A stretch of DNA of 39,858 bases from an uncultured Clostridia bacterium (GTDB taxonomy: Bacteria > Bacillota > Clostridia > TANB77 > CAG-508): contig CALXBY010000014.1 in assembly GCA_944386675.1 (NCBI GenBank), forward strand, positions 1 to 39,858, written 5' to 3'. Below are positions 24,543 through 32,187 of the stretch, piece after piece. The notes under the pieces were generated by a model. The model was not told the DNA's origin and made no database searches. It saw nothing but the letters and a program-made list of their open reading frames with translations. The translations under genes and the position numbers were made by a program. The first letter of the stretch is position 1. Each line of letters begins with the position of its first letter.

Positions 24543-24593
24543 TTATAACCAATAGCTAAGCCATTTCCACATTGCATTAATCCAATCTGCCAT
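24543..24593 (-). CDS. 16-residue Trp-rich peptide ORF
   Basis: MADWINAMWKWLSYWL, with AAGGTGG 8 bases before the ATG and a terminator-like hairpin 20 bases after the stop. Four of 16 residues are Trp, placed so that a helix would be amphipathic; no leader or cleavage site is present. It precedes the GHKL kinase on the same strand. It might be a leaderless signal or surface-active peptide, or the product of an upstream regulatory ORF. The same unusual GGTGG ribosome site serves the small membrane protein at 27039. Very short, so chance cannot be ruled out. Confidence 0.45.
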   Translation of the reverse strand: MADWINAMWKWLSYWL

Positions 24594-24714
24594 ACCACTC
24601 ACCACCTTTTCTTTCGTACTATAGAAAAGTATTTCTGCTTTCTACAAATAAAAATTACCATCTCTTTATAAAAAAAAGACGGTAACTTCCTATTAGAAAA
24701 AATGGTAAAAAAAT

Positions 24715-24777
24715 GTCGAATATAGAAAAAAACATATCATAAATGTCATTTTTATTTTTTGACATCTATGATATGTT
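24715..24777 (-). terminator. duplicated terminator, copy A
   Basis: A 17-bp stem (ACATATCATAAATGTCA with its partner, one mismatch) followed on the minus strand by seven T. The 63-bp unit recurs with only two differences at 25531-25593. This copy ends the KilA-N pseudogene transcript. Confidence 0.85.
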
Positions 24778-24802
24778 CATTTATATATTTTTTATTTCGT
24801 TA

Positions 24803-25387
24803 TTAATCTAATAATTTAGTATTATGATTATTGTTTAATTTTTCGATTTTTTTAATACCATTATTATTTTGCAAAATGGAATATTGTTCCTTAGCTATAA
24901 TATTTAATTTTTCTAATCTTTCCTTTTGCTCTAGACCTTCTTTTATCATTTGAGCATTTAAATTTTCTAAATTTACTAAAATTACTAGCTGAAGAATATT
25001 TGCATAATCTCTCATATTTCCATCTAGAGTAGGGTTGTTGTCTTTCCACTCTTTGGCAGTCATTCCAAATAGTGCAACATTTAAAATATCTGCTTCATTT
25101 GCATACACATATAATTTTTGCTTTTCAGTTAGTGTAGGAACTATGTCAATTTTAAACTCGCGGGATTCCGCTAGTTTAAAATTAGGATTTGAAAGTTCTT
25201 CCCATAGGCAATAAAAATCAAAAGAACTTTTATTACTCATCTATTTTATAATAACATCTCCAGGTGTTAAAGAATTTTTATATCGCGCTAAATCAGTTAA
25301 TGAAATATAGTCTACATCTCCAACTCTCATAACATTTACTAAATTATCTTTTACTTTCATTTGTGCTTTTATGATTTCATTTTTCAT
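24803..25387 (-). pseudogene. KilA-N domain protein, broken by a stop and a deletion
   Basis: From ATG at 25387 the frame runs 48 codons (I-S-L-T-D-L-A-R-Y-K, the KilA-N signature), meets TAG at 25241-25243, then continues in the same frame for 145 codons. At the stop, relatives have Trp (N-W-M), so TGG to TAG is likely. After L-W-E-E-L-S-N-P-N-F-K-L it jumps to the C-terminal region (T-L-T-E-K-Q, A-N-E-A-D-I-L-N-V-A-L-F-G), so about 100 central residues are missing. KilA-N proteins are phage and mobile-element DNA-binding proteins. Both lesions mark a dead gene, although the 145-codon piece has its own ATG. Confidence 0.8.
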
Positions 25388-25530
25388 AAATATTACTTCC
25401 AATCTCTAAAATCTCGCCCTTATTCAAAAACATATGTTTGTATATGTCAACTAAAAAATGAATATAAAATTTTTTTATTTTGTATATAATAAAAACTTCA
25501 TAACTTACTATTACAGAAATTAATAAAAAA

Positions 25531-25593
25531 GTCGAATATAGAAAAAAACATATCATAAATGTCATTTTTTATTTTTGACATCTATGATATGTT
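25531..25593 (-). terminator. duplicated terminator, copy B
   Basis: Near-identical to 24715-24777. It lies 18 bases past the stop of the Spo0A-like regulator, so it is probably the original terminator of that gene. Confidence 0.85.
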
Positions 25594-25611
25594 TATTTTT
25601 ATTATTTTTTC

Positions 25612-26400
25612 TTATAATTCTCTTTCTATTTTATCTACATAATAGTATAAGAACTCCATTGGTGTTGGTATTCCTGTTTCCGGATTTACTCTTGCTGTAT
25701 AATATTCTAATAAGTCATCTACTGCCGTTTTATTCCATGCATGTATAATTGCATTTTGAATACCGTTTGTAATTGTATTTCCAGATTTTTTATATATACT
25801 TGTTAAATACCTTATAACATTTGTATTATCTCCTTTGTTTTCTATTAAATATAATATTGCATCTTGTATGTATTTCCTTCCTACCATTTTTGATGGTATA
25901 CCAATTAAATCTAATTCTCTTGCTATACAATCTAATATTCTTTCCTTGTTATCTTTTAGTTCTTCTTTTAGAACTTCAATTGTTCTTTGTGGCTCTGTTT
26001 CTCTTAAAGTCATCATTTTATTTAAAACGTAATCAGCTGAATATCTAGGATGATTTTTATATAGTATAATATCTGCTCCATTTTTGTGAACAATATCATA
26101 TATTCTTTTAGAATGGATATGTGTTGTCACAATGATAATTGGTTCATAATTTAAGTTTAACTTTTTAATTTCTGATAAGAATCCCAAAGAGTCCGTATTT
26201 CCTGAAATGCTATTGTTTAATTCTAAATCTAATATTATTCCTTCCGGATGTTTTAATTTTACATATTTTAATCCTTCTACATCTGAATCTGTGATTCCAA
26301 CTATTTCTACATCTTTTCTGTTCTTTACACTATTGATAAAATTGTTACAATCATTTTTGTCATCTTCAATTATTAATATTTTCATAGTTTTCATTATCAT
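25612..26400 (-). CDS. response regulator with Spo0A-type DNA-binding domain
   Basis: A 262-residue two-domain regulator. The receiver has the acidic pocket E12-D13-D14, phosphorylatable D58 in I-I-L-D-L-E, Thr in V-T-T and Lys in Y-K-N. From about 145 comes a Spo0A C-terminal domain: L-I-G-I-P-S-K-M-V-G-R-K-Y, then Y-K-K-S-G-N-T-I-T-N-G-I-Q-N-A-I-I-H-A-W as recognition region. It differs from true Spo0A in the recognition helix, so it is a paralogue. AAAGGGTG precedes the ATG. The GHKL kinase downstream is the obvious partner and the divergent XRE gene shares its upstream region. TGTCGAA, a core Spo0A box, occurs at 24714-24720. Confidence 0.85.
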   Translation of the reverse strand: MIMKTMKILIIEDDKNDCNNFINSVKNRKDVEIVGITDSDVEGLKYVKLKHPEGIILDLELNNSISGNTDSLGFLSEIKKLNLNYEPIIIVTTHIHSKRIYDIVHKNGADIILYKNHPRYSADYVLNKMMTLRETEPQRTIEVLKEELKDNKERILDCIARELDLIGIPSKMVGRKYIQDAILYLIENKGDNTNVIRYLTSIYKKSGNTITNGIQNAIIHAWNKTAVDDLLEYYTARVNPETGIPTPMEFLYYYVDKIEREL

Positions 26401-26575
26401 ATGTACACACCCTTTCTTTTTTTCTCATAATATACCATATTTCGCTATAAAATACCATAATTCTACAAAATATTTTACCATATAGTTCAATATATTATAT
26501 TGTAAAATTTACACAGGTTTAAATGAAAAATCTAATAACATTATTTTTTATTCTTAATAGTAGGAGGAAAATTTT
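26401..26575. promoter_or_regulatory. divergent control region between Spo0A-like and XRE genes
   Basis: Contains three ACCATA copies in the same direction at 26434, 26454 and 26477 (spacing 20 and 23, about two turns), good candidates for binding sites of one of the two flanking regulators. AT-rich -10-like sequences lie on both strands, but no clear -35 is visible. Confidence 0.4.
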
Positions 26576-26923
26576 ATGGAAAGGTTTAATTTAGATGCAG
26601 AAAAAGAAGAACAAATTTTAAGAGGCAAAAGAATTAAGCACATTAGAGAAGATGAATTACATATGAATAAGACACAGCTAGCAAAACAAATTGGTATATC
26701 TAGTCAATTTTTAGGATTAGTTGAAGAAGGTAGAGGTAATTTAATGTATAGAAGTATTAGAAAACTTAGAGATTTGAGTGGACACTCTGCTGATTATATT
26801 TTATATGGTCTTGATGACAATGTTATAGATAAAACTAGAGAGCTTTTATCTACCTATAGCAATGAAGAAATTGAAAAAGCTATCGGTATTATTCATGATA
26901 TTGCTATTTTCATAAAAAATTAG
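26576..26923 (+). CDS. XRE-family transcriptional regulator
   Basis: A 115-residue protein with a Cro/CI-type helix-turn-helix at about 17-70: R-I-K-H-I-R-E-D, K-T-Q-L-A-K-Q-I-G-I-S, S-Q-F-L-G-L-V-E-E-G-R-G-N. The C-terminal 45 residues are helical and probably dimerise. TAGGAGG precedes the ATG by 8 bases. Divergent from the Spo0A-like regulator and followed after 115 bases by a small membrane protein. Ends in TAG, showing that TAG is a normal stop codon here. Confidence 0.9.
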   Translation: MERFNLDAEKEEQILRGKRIKHIREDELHMNKTQLAKQIGISSQFLGLVEEGRGNLMYRSIRKLRDLSGHSADYILYGLDDNVIDKTRELLSTYSNEEIEKAIGIIHDIAIFIKN

Positions 26924-27038
26924 TCGATTTCTTAAACTTTTTTGTGCTTTTTGTATTATTTTGAATATATTATATTGATTTTAATATATTACTTTACTAA
27001 AATATTCCATATACATACTGTAAAAGGTGGAATGTTTT

Positions 27039-27200
27039 ATGATTAGTAATTATTTGATTTACTTATATACCCTACCAAAAGAAGAACAACTTCAGCAAAT
27101 ACTTATACTGATTGTTTTCTTTTTTATGGCATTTATTGTTTGTTTTCTGATAGATTTTTTCAATTCAAAATTTTTTAATAAGAGCAAAAATAAAAAATAA
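27039..27200 (+). CDS. small single-span membrane protein, 53 residues
   Basis: ATG 8 bases after AAAGGTGG, 53 codons to TAA. The first 20 residues are polar (L-P-K-E-E-Q-L-Q-Q), 22-40 form one hydrophobic helix (I-L-I-L-I-V-F-F-F-M-A-F) and the end is basic, so the C-terminus should lie in the cytoplasm. It lies after the XRE regulator and before a good terminator. No family recognised. It shares the GGTGG-type ribosome site with the 16-residue peptide ORF of the same locus. Confidence 0.6.
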   Translation: MISNYLIYLYTLPKEEQLQQILILIVFFFMAFIVCFLIDFFNSKFFNKSKNKK

Positions 27201-27220
27201 TTTATTGTGTTATTGCATAC

Positions 27221-27272
27221 AAAAAAGCTAAATATTCATACTCTTTTAAGCACATGGATATTTAGCCTTTTT
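27221..27272. terminator. bidirectional terminator
   Basis: AAAAAAGCTAAATAT pairs with ATATTTAGCCTTTTT (14 of 15) around a 22-nt loop, between the small membrane protein and the convergent symporter gene. Confidence 0.85.
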
Positions 27273-27297
27273 AAATTATATATGTTTTTATTTTATT

Positions 27298-28557
27298 CTA
27301 ATTATTTTCTTTTTCTAACCAATCTTTTCCATCCACAATTCTTGTTACCATCATTGAAGATACTGTATCTCCTACAACATTTAACATGGTTGCTTGTGGA
27401 TCTATGATTGTTGCAATAATTGTTAATATTGGTAATGCTGCTACTGGATACCCCATCATAGAAATAATTAACATTTCAGATATGGTTCCTCCACCAATTG
27501 GTACTGCTGTAACTAATAAATTTGCTAGTAAAGCAATTCCTAATATTCCTAATATATCTCCTGCTGTTGCCATGCTTGTTCCAAATAAGCATACTAAAAA
27601 CATAATTTTAAATACAGAACCAATAATTGAACCATCTTTATGAAAGCTTGAACCTAATGGTATGGTTGTTTCTGCTATGTCATCTGGTACACCTATTTTT
27701 TTACTGCATTCTATATTAACTGGAATAGAAGCTGCACTTGAGCATGTTGCTAACGCTGTCATTGTTGATGGTATTGCATTCTTCCAGAATGCTTTGATAC
27801 CTTTTTTTCCTCCAGCTAGAAATGCATATACTGTATACATGATAAAATAAAATAATATTGCAATAATTGTATAATATACAAATGTTTTTAGATATCCTAC
27901 TGCTATTTGTGCTCCAAAGTTTCCTACTAAAGCTGCAAAATAACATCCCAATCCTATTGGTGCATAATACATGATAATTTTTATAATATTATGTACTATA
28001 GAATTTGCTGATTCTAAAAATTCCGTTACTGGTTTTGCTTTTTCTCCTGACATATTCATTGCTATTCCAAATATAATAGAGAATATCAATAATGCTATAA
28101 TGTTTTCTTTAGACATTAACTTATAGAAGTCATCAACTGTTAATAGTTGAACTGTTCTATCTGCAATACTTAATTCTTCTGTATTTTCCTCCTCTTCTGT
28201 AACAGTTTGCTCCAATGATGCTCTAATTTTCTCTCCATCTTCTGGTTCTACTAATTTTACAAAATAAGTGCTTAGTAATCCTATAAGCACAGCTATGATT
28301 GATGTAAACACAAATACACCTATAATTGTTACTATAATCTTTCCTAGTCTTTTAGGTGTTTTCATTTTTGAAACAGATGTTGCAATTGTTAAGAAAATTA
28401 GTGGAACCACGATTACCAATAATAAATTTAAGAATAAATCGCCTAACGGCTTTACGATAGTTGCTTTTTCTTTAAAAACAATCCCTGCGATTGCTCCAAC
28501 AATAATCGCAACTAAAAGAATTATTGTGGATTTGTAATTTAATAAAAATTTTTTCAT
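27298..28557 (-). CDS. dicarboxylate/amino-acid:cation symporter (DAACS family)
   Basis: A 419-residue carrier of the glutamate-transporter fold, with about eight helices and two re-entrant loops. The first hairpin tip is the Ser-rich C-S-S-A-A-S-I-P, and T-T-I-P-L-G-S-S-F-H-K-D-G-S in helix 7 contributes to cation binding. In place of the usual N-M-D-G it has H-K-D-G, also seen in neutral-amino-acid members. The final T-M-L-N-V-V-G-D with the substrate Asp is present. An acidic insert (E-E-E-N-T-E-E) lies around residue 120. It imports a dicarboxylate or amino acid with Na+ or H+; the substrate cannot be told. Confidence 0.92.
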   Translation of the reverse strand: MKKFLLNYKSTIILLVAIIVGAIAGIVFKEKATIVKPLGDLFLNLLLVIVVPLIFLTIATSVSKMKTPKRLGKIIVTIIGVFVFTSIIAVLIGLLSTYFVKLVEPEDGEKIRASLEQTVTEEEENTEELSIADRTVQLLTVDDFYKLMSKENIIALLIFSIIFGIAMNMSGEKAKPVTEFLESANSIVHNIIKIIMYYAPIGLGCYFAALVGNFGAQIAVGYLKTFVYYTIIAILFYFIMYTVYAFLAGGKKGIKAFWKNAIPSTMTALATCSSAASIPVNIECSKKIGVPDDIAETTIPLGSSFHKDGSIIGSVFKIMFLVCLFGTSMATAGDILGILGIALLANLLVTAVPIGGGTISEMLIISMMGYPVAALPILTIIATIIDPQATMLNVVGDTVSSMMVTRIVDGKDWLEKENN

Positions 28558-28619
28558 AATACTACCTCTTTTTCTTTTAAGGCAACTAAAAATATAGTCA
28601 TATTTCTAGGATTTTCTAC

Positions 28620-28648
28620 ATTATATATGATTTATGTACTTTTTTCAA
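28620..28648 (-). promoter_or_regulatory. symporter promoter
   Basis: TTGAAA (28648-28643), 17 bases, TATAAT (28625-28620), minus strand. Confidence 0.75.
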
Positions 28649-28740
28649 TCATTCTTTAGATTTTCTAACAAAAAAATCATTTTTAATACATATAATAATT
28701 CTAAATATCTTTTATTTTGTCATATAGATTTTATTTATAA

Positions 28741-28769
28741 TTGTCTTTTTCTTGTAAATTTGATATACT
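28741..28769 (+). promoter_or_regulatory. promoter placing the start point at the radical-SAM start codon
   Basis: TTGTCT (28741-28746), 17 bases, TATACT (28764-28769). The expected +1 is 28776-28777, the A of the ATG; no ribosome site lies between. Confidence 0.6.
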
Positions 28770-28776
28770 ATATTTT

Positions 28777-29775
28777 ATGGAAAATATTTATAGATATAAC
28801 AAATTAAATGAATATTATAAAAAGAAATTTGGAGAACGTGTTTTAAAAATTTGTGTTAATGGTCATTTTACTTGTCCTAATAGGGATGGTACACTAAGTC
28901 ATTCAGGTTGCATTTTTTGTAGTGAATGTGGTTCAGGAGAACATCTAAATCCATATAAAGATATATCTGAACAAATAAAAGATTATTTTAAAAGTTCTCG
29001 TTCTAATCGAGCCAATAAATTCATTGTATATTTTCAAAATTTTTCAAATACATATGATTCTCTTGAAAATTTAAAGAAAAAATATGATAGTGCATTAATT
29101 AATCCTAAAATTATCGGATTATCAGTTGCTACAAGACCTGATTGTATTAATGAAGATATTGTGAAACTCTTGCATTCTTATACAGATAAATACTATATAT
29201 CAGTAGAATTAGGTCTGCAAACTTCAAATGAGAAAATTGGTAAATTAATTAATAGGCAATATACAAATAAACAATTTACAGAAGCTATCAAATTACTAAA
29301 TAAATATCATATTGATGTCATTGCTCATCTAATGGTTGGATTACCAAATGAAACTTTTGAAGATATACAAAATACTGTAAACTTTATTAATAAGCATCAT
29401 ATCCAGGGACTAAAAATTCATAATACTTATGTAGTAGAAAATACTGTCTTGGCTGATATGTATGATAGAAAAAAATATGAACCTATTTCTTTAGAATATT
29501 ACTTAGATTGTCTGACATATATTCTTTCCCATATTTCTCCTGATATTGTGATTCATAGAATTTCTGGTGATGCTCCTAAAGATATATTAATTGCCCCTAA
29601 ATGGGATTTACACAAAAAGTGGATACTAAATGGTTTGGATAAAAAATTGAAAGAAGAAAATTTGTATCAAGGAAAAGATTTTTGTCAATGGGGACGGAGA
29701 TTTTTGACACTAAAATTGTGTCAAAAATCTCCGTCCCCATTGACACCCGTCCTCGAATCCATTTTCATATCATAA
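28777..29775 (+). CDS. radical-SAM protein of the YtqA/YhcC (TIGR01212) family
   Basis: 332 residues from the ATG at 28777; the in-frame TTG at 28741 is the -35 box, so I reject it. Cysteines C33, C45 and C48 (C-P-N-R-D-G ... G-C-I-F-C) are spaced C-x11-C-x2-C, the [4Fe-4S] site of this family. L-S-V-A-T-R-P-D, V-E-L-G-L-Q-T and M-V-G-L-P-N-E-T follow as in relatives, whose exact reaction is unclear to me. The ancestral end is probably Y-Q-G-K-D-F near residue 302; the last 30 residues come from a hairpin element (29683-29745) and flanking DNA and look unrelated. The end overlaps the convergent metallopeptidase gene by 11 bases. Confidence 0.9.
   Translation: MENIYRYNKLNEYYKKKFGERVLKICVNGHFTCPNRDGTLSHSGCIFCSECGSGEHLNPYKDISEQIKDYFKSSRSNRANKFIVYFQNFSNTYDSLENLKKKYDSALINPKIIGLSVATRPDCINEDIVKLLHSYTDKYYISVELGLQTSNEKIGKLINRQYTNKQFTEAIKLLNKYHIDVIAHLMVGLPNETFEDIQNTVNFINKHHIQGLKIHNTYVVENTVLADMYDRKKYEPISLEYYLDCLTYILSHISPDIVIHRISGDAPKDILIAPKWDLHKKWILNGLDKKLKEENLYQGKDFCQWGRRFLTLKLCQKSPSPLTPVLESIFIS
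29683..29745. repeat. 28-bp perfect inverted repeat (REP-like hairpin) inside a gene end
   Basis: Arms 29683-29710 and 29718-29745 are perfect reverse complements (outer end TGTCAATGGGGACGGAG) with a 7-nt loop. The motif GGGGACGGAG ... TTGACAC is a familiar type of dispersed bacterial hairpin. It is translated as part of the radical-SAM tail. It could also stop transcription from either side. Confidence 0.9.
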
Positions 29776-30499
29776 CCCTATTCACATTTTTCTTTAGCCA
29801 TTTATCTATTTCAAAATAGTTTGGTATATATATTTGAATTAATTGATAAAATTTATCACTGTGATTTGCATATGTCATATGTGATAATTCGTGAACAATA
29901 ATCGCATCTATTTTGTCTTTTGGTAACATGATTAACCTATTACTAAAATGAAGTGCTTTTTTACTTGGAATGCAGCTACCATATTTACTTGTTGCATCTC
30001 CTACCTTACACGTATTATACTCTGTTTTCATTTTCTGACTCCAATATGGTAATCTTTTTTCTAGATATTCTTTTGTTTTTATACAAAGAAATCTTTTTAC
30101 ATATTTATCAATAATTGCTTTATTATCTTCATTTTTTAAGATTTCTGGTATTTCTATGATAAATATCTTATTTTCTTCATCTAAGATAATTTTTAGTCTT
30201 TTTTTAGTGACATATTCTATTTGCACGTAAAAATCTTCACCTTTATAGCTTATATTTTCTCCTGTATACCAGTGTTTCATTTTGTCATTTTCTTTAGATA
30301 TAATTTTAAGATATTGCTCATAAATTTTTTCTTCATTTTGTTTTATAACTTCTAACATTTTTTTCTTTGATAAATATTTAGATTTGCTAATATTTAATAC
30401 ATTTCCTCTGAAATATATTTTTATAGAACTGGTATGTCTATAATTTCTAATAATCACCGGAATTTCTTTTTCCTTTATTTTTATATATGTGTTTGCCAT
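29765..30499 (-). CDS. YgjP-like metallopeptidase (DUF45)
   Basis: A 244-residue protein with the zinc motif H-E-L-S-H near residue 205 and a third His in A-N-H-S-D-K-F, the pattern of the WLM/YgjP group of predicted metal-dependent proteases. S-K-Y-G-S-C and L-H-F-S-N-R-L-I-M-L-P are also family blocks. The N-terminal 90 residues form a beta-rich part. Relatives are often beside nucleotide or DNA repair genes and some act on DNA-protein crosslinks; here it is the last gene of such an operon, 10 bases after the phosphatase. Confidence 0.88.
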   Translation of the reverse strand: MANTYIKIKEKEIPVIIRNYRHTSSIKIYFRGNVLNISKSKYLSKKKMLEVIKQNEEKIYEQYLKIISKENDKMKHWYTGENISYKGEDFYVQIEYVTKKRLKIILDEENKIFIIEIPEILKNEDNKAIIDKYVKRFLCIKTKEYLEKRLPYWSQKMKTEYNTCKVGDATSKYGSCIPSKKALHFSNRLIMLPKDKIDAIIVHELSHMTYANHSDKFYQLIQIYIPNYFEIDKWLKKNVNRVMI

Positions 30500-30509
30500 T
30501 TATAACCTC

Positions 30510-30977
30510 TTATTTTACGATGTTTTCCTTTTCTAAATAATTCAAAAATCCTATACATCCTTCTACAATATCCTGATAGGTAACTGCAAAGTTACCTGTA
30601 TACCATGGATCTGCAATATCTCTTGGATTTTTTGAAAAATCTAAAAGTTTATATATTTTATTTTCTTTATCATTTCCTACAATTTTTTGAATATTTCGGA
30701 TATTGCTTTCTTCCATTCCAATGATATAATCATATTTTTCATAATCTTGTTTTTCGATTCTTCTTGCTTTATGTCTTGTATATGGAATTTCCTTTTCATC
30801 TAATTTATCCTTTGTTCCATAATGCATATCATTTCCTATCTCCTCATAACTTGTAGCTGCTGAAGAAATATAGAATTGTTTTTCTAAACCTTTCTTTTTC
30901 ACCATATCTTTAAATATAAATTCTGCCATAGGAGATCTACATATATTTCCTAAGCATACAAATAATACTTTGATCAT
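30510..30977 (-). CDS. low-molecular-weight protein-tyrosine phosphatase
   Basis: A 155-residue LMW-PTP. The P-loop C-L-G-N-I-C-R-S at 8-15 supplies the nucleophilic Cys and the Arg; the general acid Asp lies in D-P-W-Y near residue 124, and Y-D-Y-I-I-G-M precedes it. Length is normal. Only 3 bases separate it from the HD gene upstream. It removes phosphate from Tyr residues; some relatives act on Arg-phosphate. No kinase gene is next to it. Confidence 0.95.
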   Translation of the reverse strand: MIKVLFVCLGNICRSPMAEFIFKDMVKKKGLEKQFYISSAATSYEEIGNDMHYGTKDKLDEKEIPYTRHKARRIEKQDYEKYDYIIGMEESNIRNIQKIVGNDKENKIYKLLDFSKNPRDIADPWYTGNFAVTYQDIVEGCIGFLNYLEKENIVK

Positions 30978-30980
30978 ATT

Positions 30981-31628
30981 TTATACCTTTCCTAATTTTT
31001 TTGCTAAATCCATCTCTGCTGCTATAAATTTATCTTTATTTTCTAGCAATTCTTGCATCCTGTCTAAATAATTTTTATATTTTTGATCTGGATAATACAT
31101 TTTTGCATATCCACCTTTTCCATATTTGCTTGATAATTTTTTATATGAATATTCTATTACTTGTTCTATTGTTGGGTTTTCAAGCTTATGTTTGTCTGCT
31201 TGATATAATATTGACCTTGTAAGCATATTTTCTACTGATGTTTCTCTGTCTGCTGAAGAAACAATTTTTCCATAAATACTTCTTGCCTCATATTCTAAGC
31301 TTGCTCTGTGGTCAACAATTGCTTCTGCAATAATTTTTCTTTCTTCTTCATTAAAGAATTTTTCCATTTCTTTATTTTGTTTAAATTTTTCACTTGATAC
31401 TTCTTCATGTTGGTCTGGATTCTCTCTATATCCAATATCATGAAAAGCTGCAATTGTATATACCATATCTTTATTAACATCTAAATGAAATTCATTTACA
31501 ATTTCAAAACTTCTATTAATAACCGTTTCTATATGTTCCTTTCCATGTCCTCCGACATTGTTTGCATCATATTGTGGTAATACATTTTTCTCAATATATT
31601 CCTCTAAATTTTTATTAATTTTTTCCAT
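30981..31628 (-). CDS. HD-domain phosphohydrolase
   Basis: A 215-residue HD protein. Metal ligands: His in G-H-G-K-E-H, H-D in A-A-F-H-D-I-G, a further His in D-H-R-A-S-L and Asp in S-S-A-D-R. This is the small YfbR/YqeK-like group whose members hydrolyse nucleotides. Third from last in the operon, 20 bases after the NUDIX gene. GAGAAGATAAT before the start is a modest ribosome site. Substrate not predictable. Confidence 0.88.
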   Translation of the reverse strand: MEKINKNLEEYIEKNVLPQYDANNVGGHGKEHIETVINRSFEIVNEFHLDVNKDMVYTIAAFHDIGYRENPDQHEEVSSEKFKQNKEMEKFFNEEERKIIAEAIVDHRASLEYEARSIYGKIVSSADRETSVENMLTRSILYQADKHKLENPTIEQVIEYSYKKLSSKYGKGGYAKMYYPDQKYKNYLDRMQELLENKDKFIAAEMDLAKKLGKV

Positions 31629-31648
31629 ATTATCTTCTCCTCTTTATA

Positions 31649-32176
31649 TTATTTTAAATATTTAATTAATGTTTCATACACTGGTTTTCTTTCTACTACT
31701 AAATTATTTAAAAGCATACCTTGTACTTCTTCTAAATCACATAATTTTACCTGTTCTACTTCACTTTTTTGAATCTTTATCTTTGCTAAATCTATTACTT
31801 CTGTTCTTACTAAATAAAAATCAAATATATGATTCGCATAAAAATTGTCTTTTACTTTTCTTTCTGTTTGATAAGTCAATATATATATCAAGTCCTTTTC
31901 CTTCAAATGAATTCCAATTTCTTCTTCCACTTCTCTAATAGCAGCTTCCATAGAAGTTTGTCCTGCTGATACATGCCCTGCAACAGACACATCCCATTTT
32001 CCTGGATTGGTTTCTTTATCTTTAGCTCTTTGTTGCATTAATACATGTCCTTCTTTATCAATGATTGCAATCACAACAATCCTGTGCCATAATCCTTTTT
32101 CATGTACTTCTTTTCTGGTTACAATTTTTCCTGTTTTTGTCCCATCTTCATTTAAAACATCTATTAGTTCTTCCAT
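31649..32176 (-). CDS. NUDIX hydrolase of the IDI-like (YfcD) type
   Basis: A 175-residue NUDIX protein starting M-E-E-L-I-D-V-L-N-E-D-G, the typical opening of the YfcD/isopentenyl-diphosphate-isomerase-like branch. The box is G-H-V-S-A-G-Q-T-S-M-E-A-A-I-R-E-V-E-E-E-I-G split over about 100-122. True isomerases need a Cys-Glu pair that is absent, so pyrophosphate hydrolysis is more likely. Fits the clean-up theme of the operon. Confidence 0.9.
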   Translation of the reverse strand: MEELIDVLNEDGTKTGKIVTRKEVHEKGLWHRIVVIAIIDKEGHVLMQQRAKDKETNPGKWDVSVAGHVSAGQTSMEAAIREVEEEIGIHLKEKDLIYILTYQTERKVKDNFYANHIFDFYLVRTEVIDLAKIKIQKSEVEQVKLCDLEEVQGMLLNNLVVERKPVYETLIKYLK

Positions 32177-32187
32177 GTTTGTTACTC

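Noticed and set aside
7824-25387. Recoding of TAG as a sense codon, suggested by single in-frame TAGs in two element genes (8055-8057 and 25241-25243)
   Set aside because: TAG ends normal genes here (XRE regulator, 33-codon ORF), both affected genes have other lesions, and in the KilA-N gene the expected residue is Trp, explained by TGG to TAG.
25377-25565. A 62-codon minus-strand ORF
   Set aside because: It begins inside the duplicated terminator hairpin and overlaps the KilA-N start; hydrophobic residues come from the T-rich terminator.
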